From CAMDPA01 sp965223035 (GTDB lineage Bacteria > Pseudomonadota > Alphaproteobacteria > Rhizobiales > Hyphomicrobiaceae): a DNA stretch of 64,000 bases. The position numbers and the translations under genes were made by a program. Below the pieces are notes generated by a model. The model had not been told where the DNA came from. It did no database searches and was given only the letters and a program-made list of their open reading frames with translations. Positions within the stretch are counted from its first letter, which is position 1, and each line of letters starts with the position of its first letter. Location: contig OZ244980.1 of the NCBI GenBank assembly GCA_965223035.1, positions 3,472,001-3,536,000 of the forward strand, given 5' to 3'. Positions 51,175-59,444 of the stretch are shown piece by piece.

Positions 51175-52143
51175 ATGCCCAATACCATCTTTCGCGTGCG
51201 CGGCGGCGGATTTTTAGCAGGCCGGTTTCAACGAGGATTTCATGGCGACGGCTTGGGCAGTGTCAAGCAAATCGTGCATGACGGCGACACGCTGAACGTT
51301 TCCTCCGCCAACAATTTTCCACTCCGGCTGTTGGGAATTGATACGCCGGAATCAAGCTTCATCGCGCCCGGGACGGACGACCGCTTCGTCAGCACCGACC
51401 ATCAGCCATTCGTCGATCTTCTCGCCGATCCATTGAATTCGGCGCTGGGACCGGTAGCGGGACTGACCGACGTGCTCGCGTCCCACATCGCGGCAAAAGC
51501 CTCAGCCGCGGCGGCGATCACGCACCATCACTACGCCAAAGCGGCCGAGGACCAGCTCGAACTGCTGATCCAGGCGGATTTCGATGCGCTGGGCATCGAT
51601 ACCTTCTTCCTCGCCTTCGGCTACGAGGCCCTCGATGGCTTCGGGCGGCTGCTGGCCTACGTGCATCCTCACGAGCCACGCACGCCGCGCTCCCAACGGC
51701 GCGTCAACTATAACCACAGGATGCTCGAGAGCGGGCATGCTTATCCCTACTTCATCTTCCCGAACGTCGACCCGTTCCGGGCCAAGGGCTCACCGGTCGA
51801 GGCGGCGGCGCTGGCAACGGACCCCGCAACGATCCTGGCCGCCGCACCAGCGCTGCGCGACGCGTGCCAGGCTGTGGCTGAAGCGCGCGCAAGAGGGGCG
51901 GGGGTCTTCGCTGCGGCGCGCCCGAATCCATTCGAGCCGTTCGAGTTGCGCTACCTCGCCCGTCGTCAGCTCACGTCCCGCTGGCTGATCGACTTGTCCG
52001 GAACCGAGCGCACGCTCTATCCCCCGCACGCCTACGCCGCGATGCCGCATGCCGAGGACCGGCTTTGGCTTCCACCGGAGTTCGTTCCGCTGTTCGAGGC
52101 GAGCGGATGGCGGCGGATGCAGGCCGCCGGCGCGCCCAGCTGA
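51175..52143 (+). CDS. Staphylococcal nuclease-like (thermonuclease fold) protein
   Basis: The 322-residue protein carries an SNase-type core: VKQIVHDGDTLNV and FPLRLLGIDTPESSF near the N-terminus match the first strands and the catalytic Arg/Asp region of the fold. A large insertion (LNSALGPVAGLTDVLASHIA onward) is unlike small SNases. GRLLAYVHPH is close to the second catalytic stretch. No signal peptide is evident. It could be a DNA/RNA nuclease or a fold relative with lost activity. ATG 51175 follows GGAGG. Confidence 0.78.
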   Translation: MPNTIFRVRGGGFLAGRFQRGFHGDGLGSVKQIVHDGDTLNVSSANNFPLRLLGIDTPESSFIAPGTDDRFVSTDHQPFVDLLADPLNSALGPVAGLTDVLASHIAAKASAAAAITHHHYAKAAEDQLELLIQADFDALGIDTFFLAFGYEALDGFGRLLAYVHPHEPRTPRSQRRVNYNHRMLESGHAYPYFIFPNVDPFRAKGSPVEAAALATDPATILAAAPALRDACQAVAEARARGAGVFAAARPNPFEPFELRYLARRQLTSRWLIDLSGTERTLYPPHAYAAMPHAEDRLWLPPEFVPLFEASGWRRMQAAGAPS

Positions 52144-52377
52144 GTGGCAATCGCAGTGACGAGGATGAGTTCAACACGCGAGGCGGCCCGCAACGTTGTT
52201 TTAACGCTCGCTGCACGCCTGGACCATGTCCGCCTTTGGCGGTACCACCGGGCCGGCCCGCTCACGCGTGCGGCGCTGACTTACGTCAACGCCAGCAAGC
52301 GCCACATCGGTCGGCCGTCCATGCTGCTGTGGTGGACGGCGACGCCGATCACCGACCAGCTCGATGTCACGTTATCC

Positions 52378-53778
52378 TTATTGCCGCAGCCGCAGCGATG
52401 CGACCTTGAGGGCAATGTCCCTGAAGGCGCTCTTGAGCTCCATGCCGCTGCTCGTGGCGTAGAAATAACTGGGCGAATCGACCGGATCATTGGGGTCACG
52501 GGACGCACAGGCCTTAAGCACATCGATGGCGACATCCGCCGTCAGCAAAAATCCTACCGTGTAGATCACCGTCCCTGTCGCCTTGATGTTCTCGCACAGC
52601 TTCTTTGCCTTTTCAGAAACGACACTGGATGAAGTAATTTCTCCGGCGTAGGTGTTGTACTCTCCGTCGCTCATCAAAATGACGATCTTGTTCAACTTAG
52701 GTTGCCCCGAGGGTCCGAGCGTCGTGATGTCGCTATAGGGCGCTGGCCGGCTCAAGTCCGGCCAGACGTTGGCCCACTTCGGTGATATCATATACCAAGC
52801 CCAGGCCGTACCGGCCGCACCGGCGGTGATGCCGTAGGTGCCAAACGAGTCGATGTGGTCCTTCAGCACCGTTTTATTGCTGGTGAGGGGAAGGATCGTC
52901 GATAACGGCTCCTCACAGATGCCGGTCGAGTTGTAATTGCCCACATCAGCTATATTGTTGCCACCGCGCCACGCGCCAACGTAGCTGCCGTCGGCCGGTG
53001 CCGCGTCCGAAAATTCCTCCGTACCGAGCCGCGCCGTCACGCACGGGATCAGCTTCCAGCCACCGCTGGTCGGCGGCATGCCGGTCATGGCCGGTGCGGC
53101 GGACCCGACATTGACGCCTGTTGAAAACGGCACGATAGCGACTTTCGAGGTGTAGGTGCTTTGATCGCTCCAGACCACGATGTCAACGAGATCCTTGGCA
53201 GCGGTCTTCAGATCCTCAATCTTCGTGCCCGCCATCGAGCCCGTTATGTCGAGCATCATCGAGATCTCGACGTTGTGCTCGGAATCACCGCCGCCGGCCA
53301 CCTCCGCTTCGGCGCTGGCCTTGATCTTGAGTTGAGGCAAACCAATGATGTGCAGAAACGGCGTCTCAATGTGCCAGTCGGTCGTGCCCGATACAATCGA
53401 GCGGTTGTCGGATATTCCGAATGTCGTTGCCGCCTGCGGCAACCAACTTGGCTTCATTTTCTCAAAATAGGTTTTCGCCGTCGCCAGCGCTTGCGTCTGC
53501 CCATCGGCCCCCTCGATCAGCAGCGTGCGCCCTGCGGCCAAGACCGCACTGTCGAGCGCGTCGCGCACCTTGATCTGCGCGCTGAGCCAGCGGGAATAGT
53601 CGACGGCACCGCCCACGGCGCCAAACAGCAACATAAAGCTCAGTCCGAAGATGACGGTGACGTTGCCGGCCCGCGCGCTTCTAAATCTTTTGTATATTGA
53701 ACTATATATGGACCTGGAAGGTTTCGTCACAGGACGGAGCGTTGAGGAAGCCGAGGATTCAGAACGCATTTGAGACAT
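52378..53778 (-). CDS. TadE/TadG-like protein with von Willebrand A domain
   Basis: The 466-residue protein has a TadE-like N-terminal helix (SARAGNVTVIFGLSFMLLFG, about residues 34-62, then DYSRWLSAQIKVRDALDSAV), as in Flp/Tad pilus minor components. A VWA domain follows with MIDAS-like MMLDITGSM (D-x-T-x-S) and KIVILMSDGEYN. TadG-type proteins act in the periplasm in Flp pilus secretion or adhesion. No other tad genes are in the window. ATG 53778 is the track start; internal ATGs exist, but the hydrophobic helix needs residues from about 34. Confidence 0.86.
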   Translation of the reverse strand: MSQMRSESSASSTLRPVTKPSRSIYSSIYKRFRSARAGNVTVIFGLSFMLLFGAVGGAVDYSRWLSAQIKVRDALDSAVLAAGRTLLIEGADGQTQALATAKTYFEKMKPSWLPQAATTFGISDNRSIVSGTTDWHIETPFLHIIGLPQLKIKASAEAEVAGGGDSEHNVEISMMLDITGSMAGTKIEDLKTAAKDLVDIVVWSDQSTYTSKVAIVPFSTGVNVGSAAPAMTGMPPTSGGWKLIPCVTARLGTEEFSDAAPADGSYVGAWRGGNNIADVGNYNSTGICEEPLSTILPLTSNKTVLKDHIDSFGTYGITAGAAGTAWAWYMISPKWANVWPDLSRPAPYSDITTLGPSGQPKLNKIVILMSDGEYNTYAGEITSSSVVSEKAKKLCENIKATGTVIYTVGFLLTADVAIDVLKACASRDPNDPVDSPSYFYATSSGMELKSAFRDIALKVASLRLRQ

Positions 53779-53924
53779 GGGAACACCGTCACTATGAGGT
53801 CGGGTGAACCATCCTGTTTGTAATACTTGAATATATCGTTAAAGGGCAAAATTCACGTCAAACGCTTTTCAATTGCACCGCGTTTACCCAACTCTGAGAC
53901 AGTGCAGCATGTCAGAGTTGGCAC

Positions 53925-54068
53925 GAACCATCCCGCTCCACCGCCCGGCCATGACAGGGGATGATTGGGCATGACTGGGCACGACAGGGGATGACCGGGC
54001 GCGATGGTTCGGGTGGTCGGGCGGCGAGCGGGCTAACACGGCTCTTCCGCCACAGGCGGAGATGATCT
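53925..54068. repeat. Family 2 palindromic repeat copy with degenerate short repeats
   Basis: GAACCATCCCGCTCCACCGC faces GCGATGGTTCGGGTGGTCGG, with GACAGGGGATGA- and GGGCATGACTGGGC-like repeats between. It ends in CCACAGGCGGAGATGATCT. The gap 53779-54397 contains only this, the 13-bp array and short A/T-rich sequence near 53820-53870. Confidence 0.55.
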
Positions 54069-54206
54069 CGATTAAATTGCCGACATTTAAATTGCCGATA
54101 AATTGCCGACATCGAACGTGGCGATGGCCGGCTTCAATCGGTCCAGACCATCCACCATCGCTTGCCACGCTGGTGTTAATGCTGCGCCGCACGTGACGCC
54201 GGCCCA

Positions 54207-54336
54207 GTGAGCTGGCCCCGTGAGCTGGCCCCGTGAGCTGGCCCCGTGAGCTGGCACAGTGAGCTGGCACAGTGAGCTGGCACAGTGAGCTGGCACAGTG
54301 AGCTGGCACAGTGAGCTGGCACAATGAGCTGGCGCG
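54207..54336. repeat. Tandem array of ten 13-bp units
   Basis: GTGAGCTGGCCCC occurs three times, then GTGAGCTGGCACA six times, then a degenerate ATGAGCTGGCGCG unit. The internal switch from CCCC to CACA marks where the newer block of identical units was copied. No spacers. Confidence 0.92.
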
Positions 54337-54397
54337 CAAAGTTGCCGAGAACTCGCTCGGTCGGTCCACTCAAATCACACGCGCCGAGGACCATGGC

Positions 54398-54895
54398 TCA
54401 GCGAGGGGCGGCCTTGCCGAGCTCGATATCGACCTGGCGCAACTCGATGCCTTGGGTCTTGACTGCCACCGTCTGTTGATCCGTGCCGAACCTGACGTCC
54501 ATCCGACCGGTGAACCCACCACCGCCAATTGTCAGGTGCAGCAGACCCGCTCCGATCGTGCCGGTGATATTTCCGGACGCGTTGTAGGTCCGCTCCTCCC
54601 AGCGGCCGCTGAGGCGACCGTTGCGATGGCGCAGTTGGCTGCGAATCTCGACCCGGTAGCTCGTGCTGGCGCACCTAATCACCATCCGCAGCTCAGCCTC
54701 GCCCTTCGTGTTATAGGCGGTACAGCGGACCTTCTCGGCCCGGTTGGCGTGCAACATCATGGTGCCGACCCCAGCCCAGCTGCCCAACAACGGTCGCATG
54801 GCCTTATCGCTGGCCGCGATGGCGGGCGCGACGATGGCATTACCGCTGATCGCCACCACGCTTAACACGCAGAGCAAACTGGTCTGGCGCAACAT
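54398..54895 (-). CDS. Exported hypothetical protein
   Basis: From ATG 54895 the 165-residue protein has a signal peptide (MLRQTSLLCVLSVVAISGNA, cleaved after about APAIA) and a beta-rich domain: LLGSWAGVGTMMLHANRAEK, RCTAYNTKGEAELRMVIRCA and GRLSGRWEERTYNASG. The alternation suggests a lipocalin-like barrel, and two cysteines (VRC and IRC) could pair. No family name. GAGGG lies upstream of the start. The frame's upstream extension overlaps unrelated sequence. Confidence 0.68.
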   Translation of the reverse strand: MLRQTSLLCVLSVVAISGNAIVAPAIAASDKAMRPLLGSWAGVGTMMLHANRAEKVRCTAYNTKGEAELRMVIRCASTSYRVEIRSQLRHRNGRLSGRWEERTYNASGNITGTIGAGLLHLTIGGGGFTGRMDVRFGTDQQTVAVKTQGIELRQVDIELGKAAPR

Positions 54896-55245
54896 GGTCA
54901 CCCTCACTTTCCTCATCGAAGCCGGTCGACGTGGTCGCCCAATCCTGCCGGCAGCGAGCACAGCGCTCGGCTCTGTGACGAAAGCAGGCACGAAAATCAT
55001 CTTTGAAAGGTATATTGCCATGCCTTGTGCGGACACGTCGACCGGTTCGTGCGATGGGCCTACCGATCCAGCATCCGCATTGAGCAGCCCACACACGCGC
55101 CAAGCTTGGCAACCTCGTCACCCGGCCAGCTACGCCGCGACGAGGGACGCCGTCAATGCACGGTTCTGACGCCCGCGCGTCGCTCACTGCAATCGTCTCA
55201 AGACTGGCTCGACGCCGCGCCCCTTCTGCCGTTAGCCTGGAACGT

Positions 55246-55489
55246 GTCGCCTTGGGCGGAACCGCGGTGCCGACCCGCTCCTCTCACCACACCCCTCCAG
55301 CCCGTTCCTCCGGCCCCATTCCTCCAGCCCCGTTCCTCCGGCCCCGTTCCTCCGGCCCCGTTCCTCCAGCCCCGTTCCTCCAACCTCGTTCCTCCGGCCC
55401 CATTCCTCCAATCGGCCACTCATGACATCATGCCATCGGGTGGCCGGGCGGGGAAAACGGAAGGTTCCAGTTCACTCTGACACGTTTTG
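55246..55489. repeat. Family 2 palindromic repeat copy expanded by a 14-bp tandem array
   Basis: Outer parts (GGGCGGAACCGCGGTGCCGA and CATGCCATCGGGTGGCCGGG, then GTTCCAGTTCACTCTGACAC) match other family 2 copies. Inside, CGTTCCTCCGGCCC repeats about eight times at 55303-55414 with exact 14-bp period. Related single units appear at 61085-61130 and 56430-56490. The rest of the 749-bp gap 54896-55644 holds no recognisable gene. Confidence 0.7.
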
Positions 55490-55644
55490 GGCGCAACATG
55501 CGGCGGACCGCCCACGGAGCAGCGTGCACCGCGATCTTGGGCAAAGCCCCGGCCGACTTAGCCGCACGTCGGATCAACGGCCTGACCGGATGCCCGTCAG
55601 CGATCGCAATCACCGGTGCAGAAGGCATCTGGAAAGGACCCGAA

Positions 55645-56310
55645 ATGGCACACAACCTGCCAGGCACCGCGCCGCCAGAGGCCGGGCCTCACAAGCATTT
55701 GTTGTACGTCGCAGATCCGATGTGCTCATGGTGCTATGGTTTCGCACCGGTAATCGACGCGCTGGCGGACCAATTCGGCACCCGCTTGCCGATCTCGCTG
55801 TTGATGGGCGGGCTTCGGGCCGGAAACACCAAGCCGATGTCCGACAACGACAGGCAATCGATCGCAGGCCATTGGCATAAGGTGGCCGCAGCCACCGGCC
55901 AACCCTTTGATTTTGGCTTGTTTGAGCGCGAAAATTGGGTCTATGACACGGAGCCCGCCTGTCGGGCCGTGGTCACCATGCGGTTATTGAATCCGGGGGT
56001 TGCGCTAGGCTACAAAAACCGCGTGCAGCGGGCCTTTTATGCGGAAAATCGCGATACAACCGATGAGCGGGTGCTGGCTGAGGTGGCTGGGGAGGCGGGC
56101 ATCGACCGCGATATGTTTTTTGGCGAATTGACCTCACCTGAAGGGAAGAATGCGACGTTTCGCGATTTTCTGACTGCGCAAGAAATGGGCATCCGCGGCT
56201 TTCCCACCTTGTTGGCAGGCGATGGCACGGGCCAATACCTGCTCGTCACCAATGGCTATCGGCCGTTGGAGGGCCTGCCGGAGGCGTTGGAAAAGTGGCT
56301 GGCGGCATAA
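55645..56310 (+). CDS. DsbA family thioredoxin-fold protein (FrnE-like)
   Basis: The 221-residue protein has the active-site motif DPMCSWCYGFAPVIDALADQ (CxxC at about residues 27-30) and the C-terminal GIRGFPTLLAGDGTGQYLL with a cis-Pro. No signal peptide is present, so it is probably cytoplasmic, like FrnE and related oxidoreductases or isomerases. ATG 55645 follows GAAAGGA; the upstream frame extends to 55498 without support. Confidence 0.87.
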   Translation: MAHNLPGTAPPEAGPHKHLLYVADPMCSWCYGFAPVIDALADQFGTRLPISLLMGGLRAGNTKPMSDNDRQSIAGHWHKVAAATGQPFDFGLFERENWVYDTEPACRAVVTMRLLNPGVALGYKNRVQRAFYAENRDTTDERVLAEVAGEAGIDRDMFFGELTSPEGKNATFRDFLTAQEMGIRGFPTLLAGDGTGQYLLVTNGYRPLEGLPEALEKWLAA

Positions 56311-56336
56311 TGGGTAGCCATGATCGGGCAGCGCTA

Positions 56337-56526
56337 TAGCGTTTCAGCATCAGCTGGAACCATCCCGCTCCCCCGCCGCGGCCGACGAGGTGGGCCACCC
56401 AGACCAGCAGGCCATTGGGTGGCCAGTGGAGGAACCGGGTGGAGGAACCGGGCGGGGGAGCGGGTGGAGGAACCGGGTGGGGGAGCGGGCCGGAACAGCG
56501 CTTCCGCATTTAGCGGACATGATGTA
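56337..56526. repeat. Family 2 palindromic element with TA borders
   Basis: The element spans 56339-56524 between TA 56337-56338 and TA 56525-56526. It begins GCGTTTCAGCATCAGCTGG and AACCATCCCGCTCCC, has a central GGCCACCCAGACC/GGCCATTGGGTGGCC, and expanded GTGGAGGAACCGGG repeats on the right. It ends CTTCCGCATTTAGCGGACAT then GATG. It is the clearest family 2 copy for boundary definition. Confidence 0.65.
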
Positions 56527-56603
56527 GTCCGTCTGCAGGGATGAACGACCGCACCTCCTCAAGCCCTTTATCTTGATGGGATGCCCAATCGGACGCCAAG
56601 CCT

Positions 56604-57839
56604 TCAGACCGGTGCAGGGGCGATGTGGCCATACTGGCGGGCGAACAGCTCGGCCGATTGAGCGCGCAGCTGCGGCGCTACCCGCTCGGCAAATAAGCGC
56701 GTGCTCTTGCGGGTGAGATCGTCGGCCATGTTGCCGATATGGAATTGGATCAACAGCCGGCCGACGTGCGCCTGGTTGATCAGGCTCATGATCTGACGGG
56801 TGACCGTCTGTGGGCTGCCGACCATGATCGATTGGGACTGCTTGAGATCATCCCAGCTCTGCGCATCGCCCAGCAGCGGCCGCCCCGGCGTCGTCGTCTC
56901 CAGAAATCGGCGATACTCCGCCTCACCCATGCTGGGGATTCCCGCGCCCCAGGTCATCGGCCGACCCTTTTCCGCCCGCAAATGACCTTTGAGGCAGTTC
57001 TTGAGAAAATACCAGACGCCCTCCTGCGCCTCCGCCTCGGCTTGTTCGTCGCTTTCAGCGACGTACACCGACATCAACACGCCCATGCGCGATGGCTCGT
57101 AGACGCTGCCGTGGTCGGCCAACACCTTGGCGAATTGCTCGCGCGCGCCGGCGATGGCCTTCCCGTGCGAGCGCGAGGATAGAAAATAGGTATAGCCGCG
57201 CTTGGCGATCTCCACCTGTGTCGACCGCGAGCGCGCGCCTGGGATCCAGATCGGCGGATGTGGCTTTTGGGTCGGCTGTGGCCAAGGGTTCACGTAGCGC
57301 AACGGATAGTGTCTGCCTTCGAAGCGGAACGGGCCGGCACGCGTCCAAGCTTGATGGATCAGCTCGACGGCCTCCCAGAACATGTCCTTTTGCATGGCTC
57401 CGGGAACGTTGTAATTAAAGACTTCTTGGCCGCCGCCCGGCGCCAATCCGGCAATGATACGTCCATCCGACATGTTGTCGAGCATGGCATATTCCTCGGC
57501 GACGCGCAGTGGATTGCCATGCAGCGGCAAAAGATTGCCCAGCACCACGATCTTGGCTTGGCGCGTGCGCTGGGTAAGCGCGGCAGCGATCAGGTTGGGC
57601 GAGGGCATCAGGCCATAGATGTTTTGGTGATGCTCGTTGAGCACCAGGCCATCAAAGCCCAGCGTGTCGGCCTCGGCCAACTGGTCGATATAGGTGTTGA
57701 AAAGCCCGCGGGACCGCTCGGCATCCCACAGCGCGTTGGGCACCGTGATCCATCCTGACGGATAGTGCTGGTCGAAGTCCGCGGGCAGGTGGGGGTACGC
57801 CATGAAATGCCAACAATAAAGCTCAACGGGCTGAGACAC
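56604..57839 (-). CDS. LLM-class flavin-dependent monooxygenase
   Basis: The 411-residue luciferase-like protein has the bacterial luciferase fold markers ADTLGFDGLVLNEHHQNIYG, MLDNMSDGRIIAGLAPGGGQ and PWQPPTQ-like PWPQPTQKPHPPIWIPGA. These enzymes take reduced FMN from a partner and oxygenate varied organic substrates. The probable start is GTG 57839 with GAGGAGG upstream; GTG 57845 is in frame. It is divergent from a cupin protein with 213 bp between starts, a pairing that suggests one pathway. Confidence 0.9.
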   Translation of the reverse strand: MSQPVELYCWHFMAYPHLPADFDQHYPSGWITVPNALWDAERSRGLFNTYIDQLAEADTLGFDGLVLNEHHQNIYGLMPSPNLIAAALTQRTRQAKIVVLGNLLPLHGNPLRVAEEYAMLDNMSDGRIIAGLAPGGGQEVFNYNVPGAMQKDMFWEAVELIHQAWTRAGPFRFEGRHYPLRYVNPWPQPTQKPHPPIWIPGARSRSTQVEIAKRGYTYFLSSRSHGKAIAGAREQFAKVLADHGSVYEPSRMGVLMSVYVAESDEQAEAEAQEGVWYFLKNCLKGHLRAEKGRPMTWGAGIPSMGEAEYRRFLETTTPGRPLLGDAQSWDDLKQSQSIMVGSPQTVTRQIMSLINQAHVGRLLIQFHIGNMADDLTRKSTRLFAERVAPQLRAQSAELFARQYGHIAPAPV

Positions 57840-58052
57840 GGACACCTCCTCCTCACACGCTGCCAGGCAACTATGCCAGCCCGTGTTGGGCCCGTCATCA
57901 CGGTGATGCTCAGCGCGGATGGCGCGGGTCTGTTACCGTCGTCGGCCTGGCACCGTCGTCGGCCACCAACCGGCCCTGCCCTTGACACCGGCGCGCCTGC
58001 GTCGCACTCAGCAACACTCGTCAAGCTCCGCAGCATTCGATCGAGGTGTCCG

Positions 58053-59309
58053 ATGCCCCATGACGTTCCCGGTTTAGGCGTCCATTGGCACGAGCCAGCC
58101 GGTACCACGCGGGCGGGCTTTGGCGAGTTCAAGAAACAGCCGACCCCCTATGACGCCTTCATGGCGGCGGAGGGCATCCCGGTTTATCGCGATATCGGCG
58201 TCAGCAGCGTGCTAGAGCTGCCGATGGCGGACTGGAAGCGAACCGGCGGTCGCGGCAGCTACATCCAGCTTTACGGCACCGAGACCAAATGGGGCTGCTA
58301 TGTAGTGGAGGTGCCGGCGCGCGGGGCGCTCAAACCGGAAAAGCATCTTTATGAGGAGGTGTTCCTGGTCGTGGAGGGGCGCGGTTCGACCGAGGTTTGG
58401 CAGGACGGGGACAGCACCACGCATACCTTCGAATGGCAGCGGGGCTCGATCTTCTCGGTGCCGCTCAACGCCATGCATCGCATCGTCAACGCCACCTCCA
58501 GCCCGGCCGTCCTGCTGGCGGGCACCACCGCACCCAACGTGCTCAACATGATCAACAACGTTGAGGCGGTGTTCGCCAACCCGTTCGTGTTCCGCGATCG
58601 GTTCTCCGGCGATACGGACTTTTTCAAGTATAACGACGATATCGAGCCCGACCCGGTGCGCGGCCTGGCCATGCGGCGCACCAACTTCATTCCCGATGCC
58701 ATCAACTGCGACTTGCCGCTCGATAACCGCCGTTCGGTCGGCTACCGGCGCGTCGAGCCGTTCATGACCAACAACCAGTTCTATTACTGGATCGGACAGC
58801 ATGAGAGCGGCCGCTACTCCAAGGCCCACGCCCATACCTCGGCGGCGGTGCTGATTTGCCTCAAAGGCCAGGGCTACACCTACTCCTGGCCCGAGCGGTT
58901 GGGCGAACGGCCCTGGGAGACCGGACATGGCGACCAAGTCCGGCGGGTCGACTACGGGCCGTTCGGCATGGTGACGGCGGCCCCTGGCGGGGCTCGGTGG
59001 TATCACGCACACTTCTCGGTATCGAAGGACCCGTTCCGGTTGACCGCCTGGTTCGGGCCCAACAACCCGGGGCGCGATCCGGGTCCGCCCGGCCAAAAAC
59101 ACACCGACTACACGGGCCGCGAGCTGCAAGAGGGCGGCACGGCGATCCCCTACTGGCTGGAGGACCCAAATATCCGCCGCGAATATGAGGCGACCCTCAA
59201 GCAGAATGGGGTCGAAAGCCGCATGCAGCCATCATGGTATGAGGTCCCGGAGCAATGGAAAACCTGGACCAAGGACCGCTGGTCGGCGCCGCCGGGCGCG
59301 GCCGGCTGA
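58053..59309 (+). CDS. Two-cupin-domain protein, likely dioxygenase or isomerase
   Basis: The 418-residue protein contains two cupin barrels. The first, around residues 85-155, has KPEKHLYEEVFLVVEGRGST with the H-x5-E pattern. The second, around 245-325, has SKAHAHTSAAVLICLKGQGY and GGARWYHAHFSVSKDP as metal-ligand histidines. Overall it is similar in shape to gentisate/hydroxynaphthoate-type dioxygenases but not clearly one of them. ATG 58053 follows GAGGTG. The divergent LLM monooxygenase suggests oxidative catabolism of an unknown compound. Confidence 0.75.
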   Translation: MPHDVPGLGVHWHEPAGTTRAGFGEFKKQPTPYDAFMAAEGIPVYRDIGVSSVLELPMADWKRTGGRGSYIQLYGTETKWGCYVVEVPARGALKPEKHLYEEVFLVVEGRGSTEVWQDGDSTTHTFEWQRGSIFSVPLNAMHRIVNATSSPAVLLAGTTAPNVLNMINNVEAVFANPFVFRDRFSGDTDFFKYNDDIEPDPVRGLAMRRTNFIPDAINCDLPLDNRRSVGYRRVEPFMTNNQFYYWIGQHESGRYSKAHAHTSAAVLICLKGQGYTYSWPERLGERPWETGHGDQVRRVDYGPFGMVTAAPGGARWYHAHFSVSKDPFRLTAWFGPNNPGRDPGPPGQKHTDYTGRELQEGGTAIPYWLEDPNIRREYEATLKQNGVESRMQPSWYEVPEQWKTWTKDRWSAPPGAAG

Positions 59310-59444
59310 CAGCCGTTGCCGCTGCGCCGGCTGGATCTGGGAGCCCGCTCGCGTCCCGACCGGCGCGAGGCCTGGCATCGGCCGATGACGGCGCCAGGCC
59401 TTTGCCCGCCTGCCCGCTCCCTGCACTGAAAGCCACTATGCCCA

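Noticed and set aside
53685..53720. A/T-rich TATATATGG-like stretch as a promoter
   Set aside because: It falls inside the N-terminal coding part of the TadG-like gene; the start could be internal but the hydrophobic segment argues against moving it past this point.
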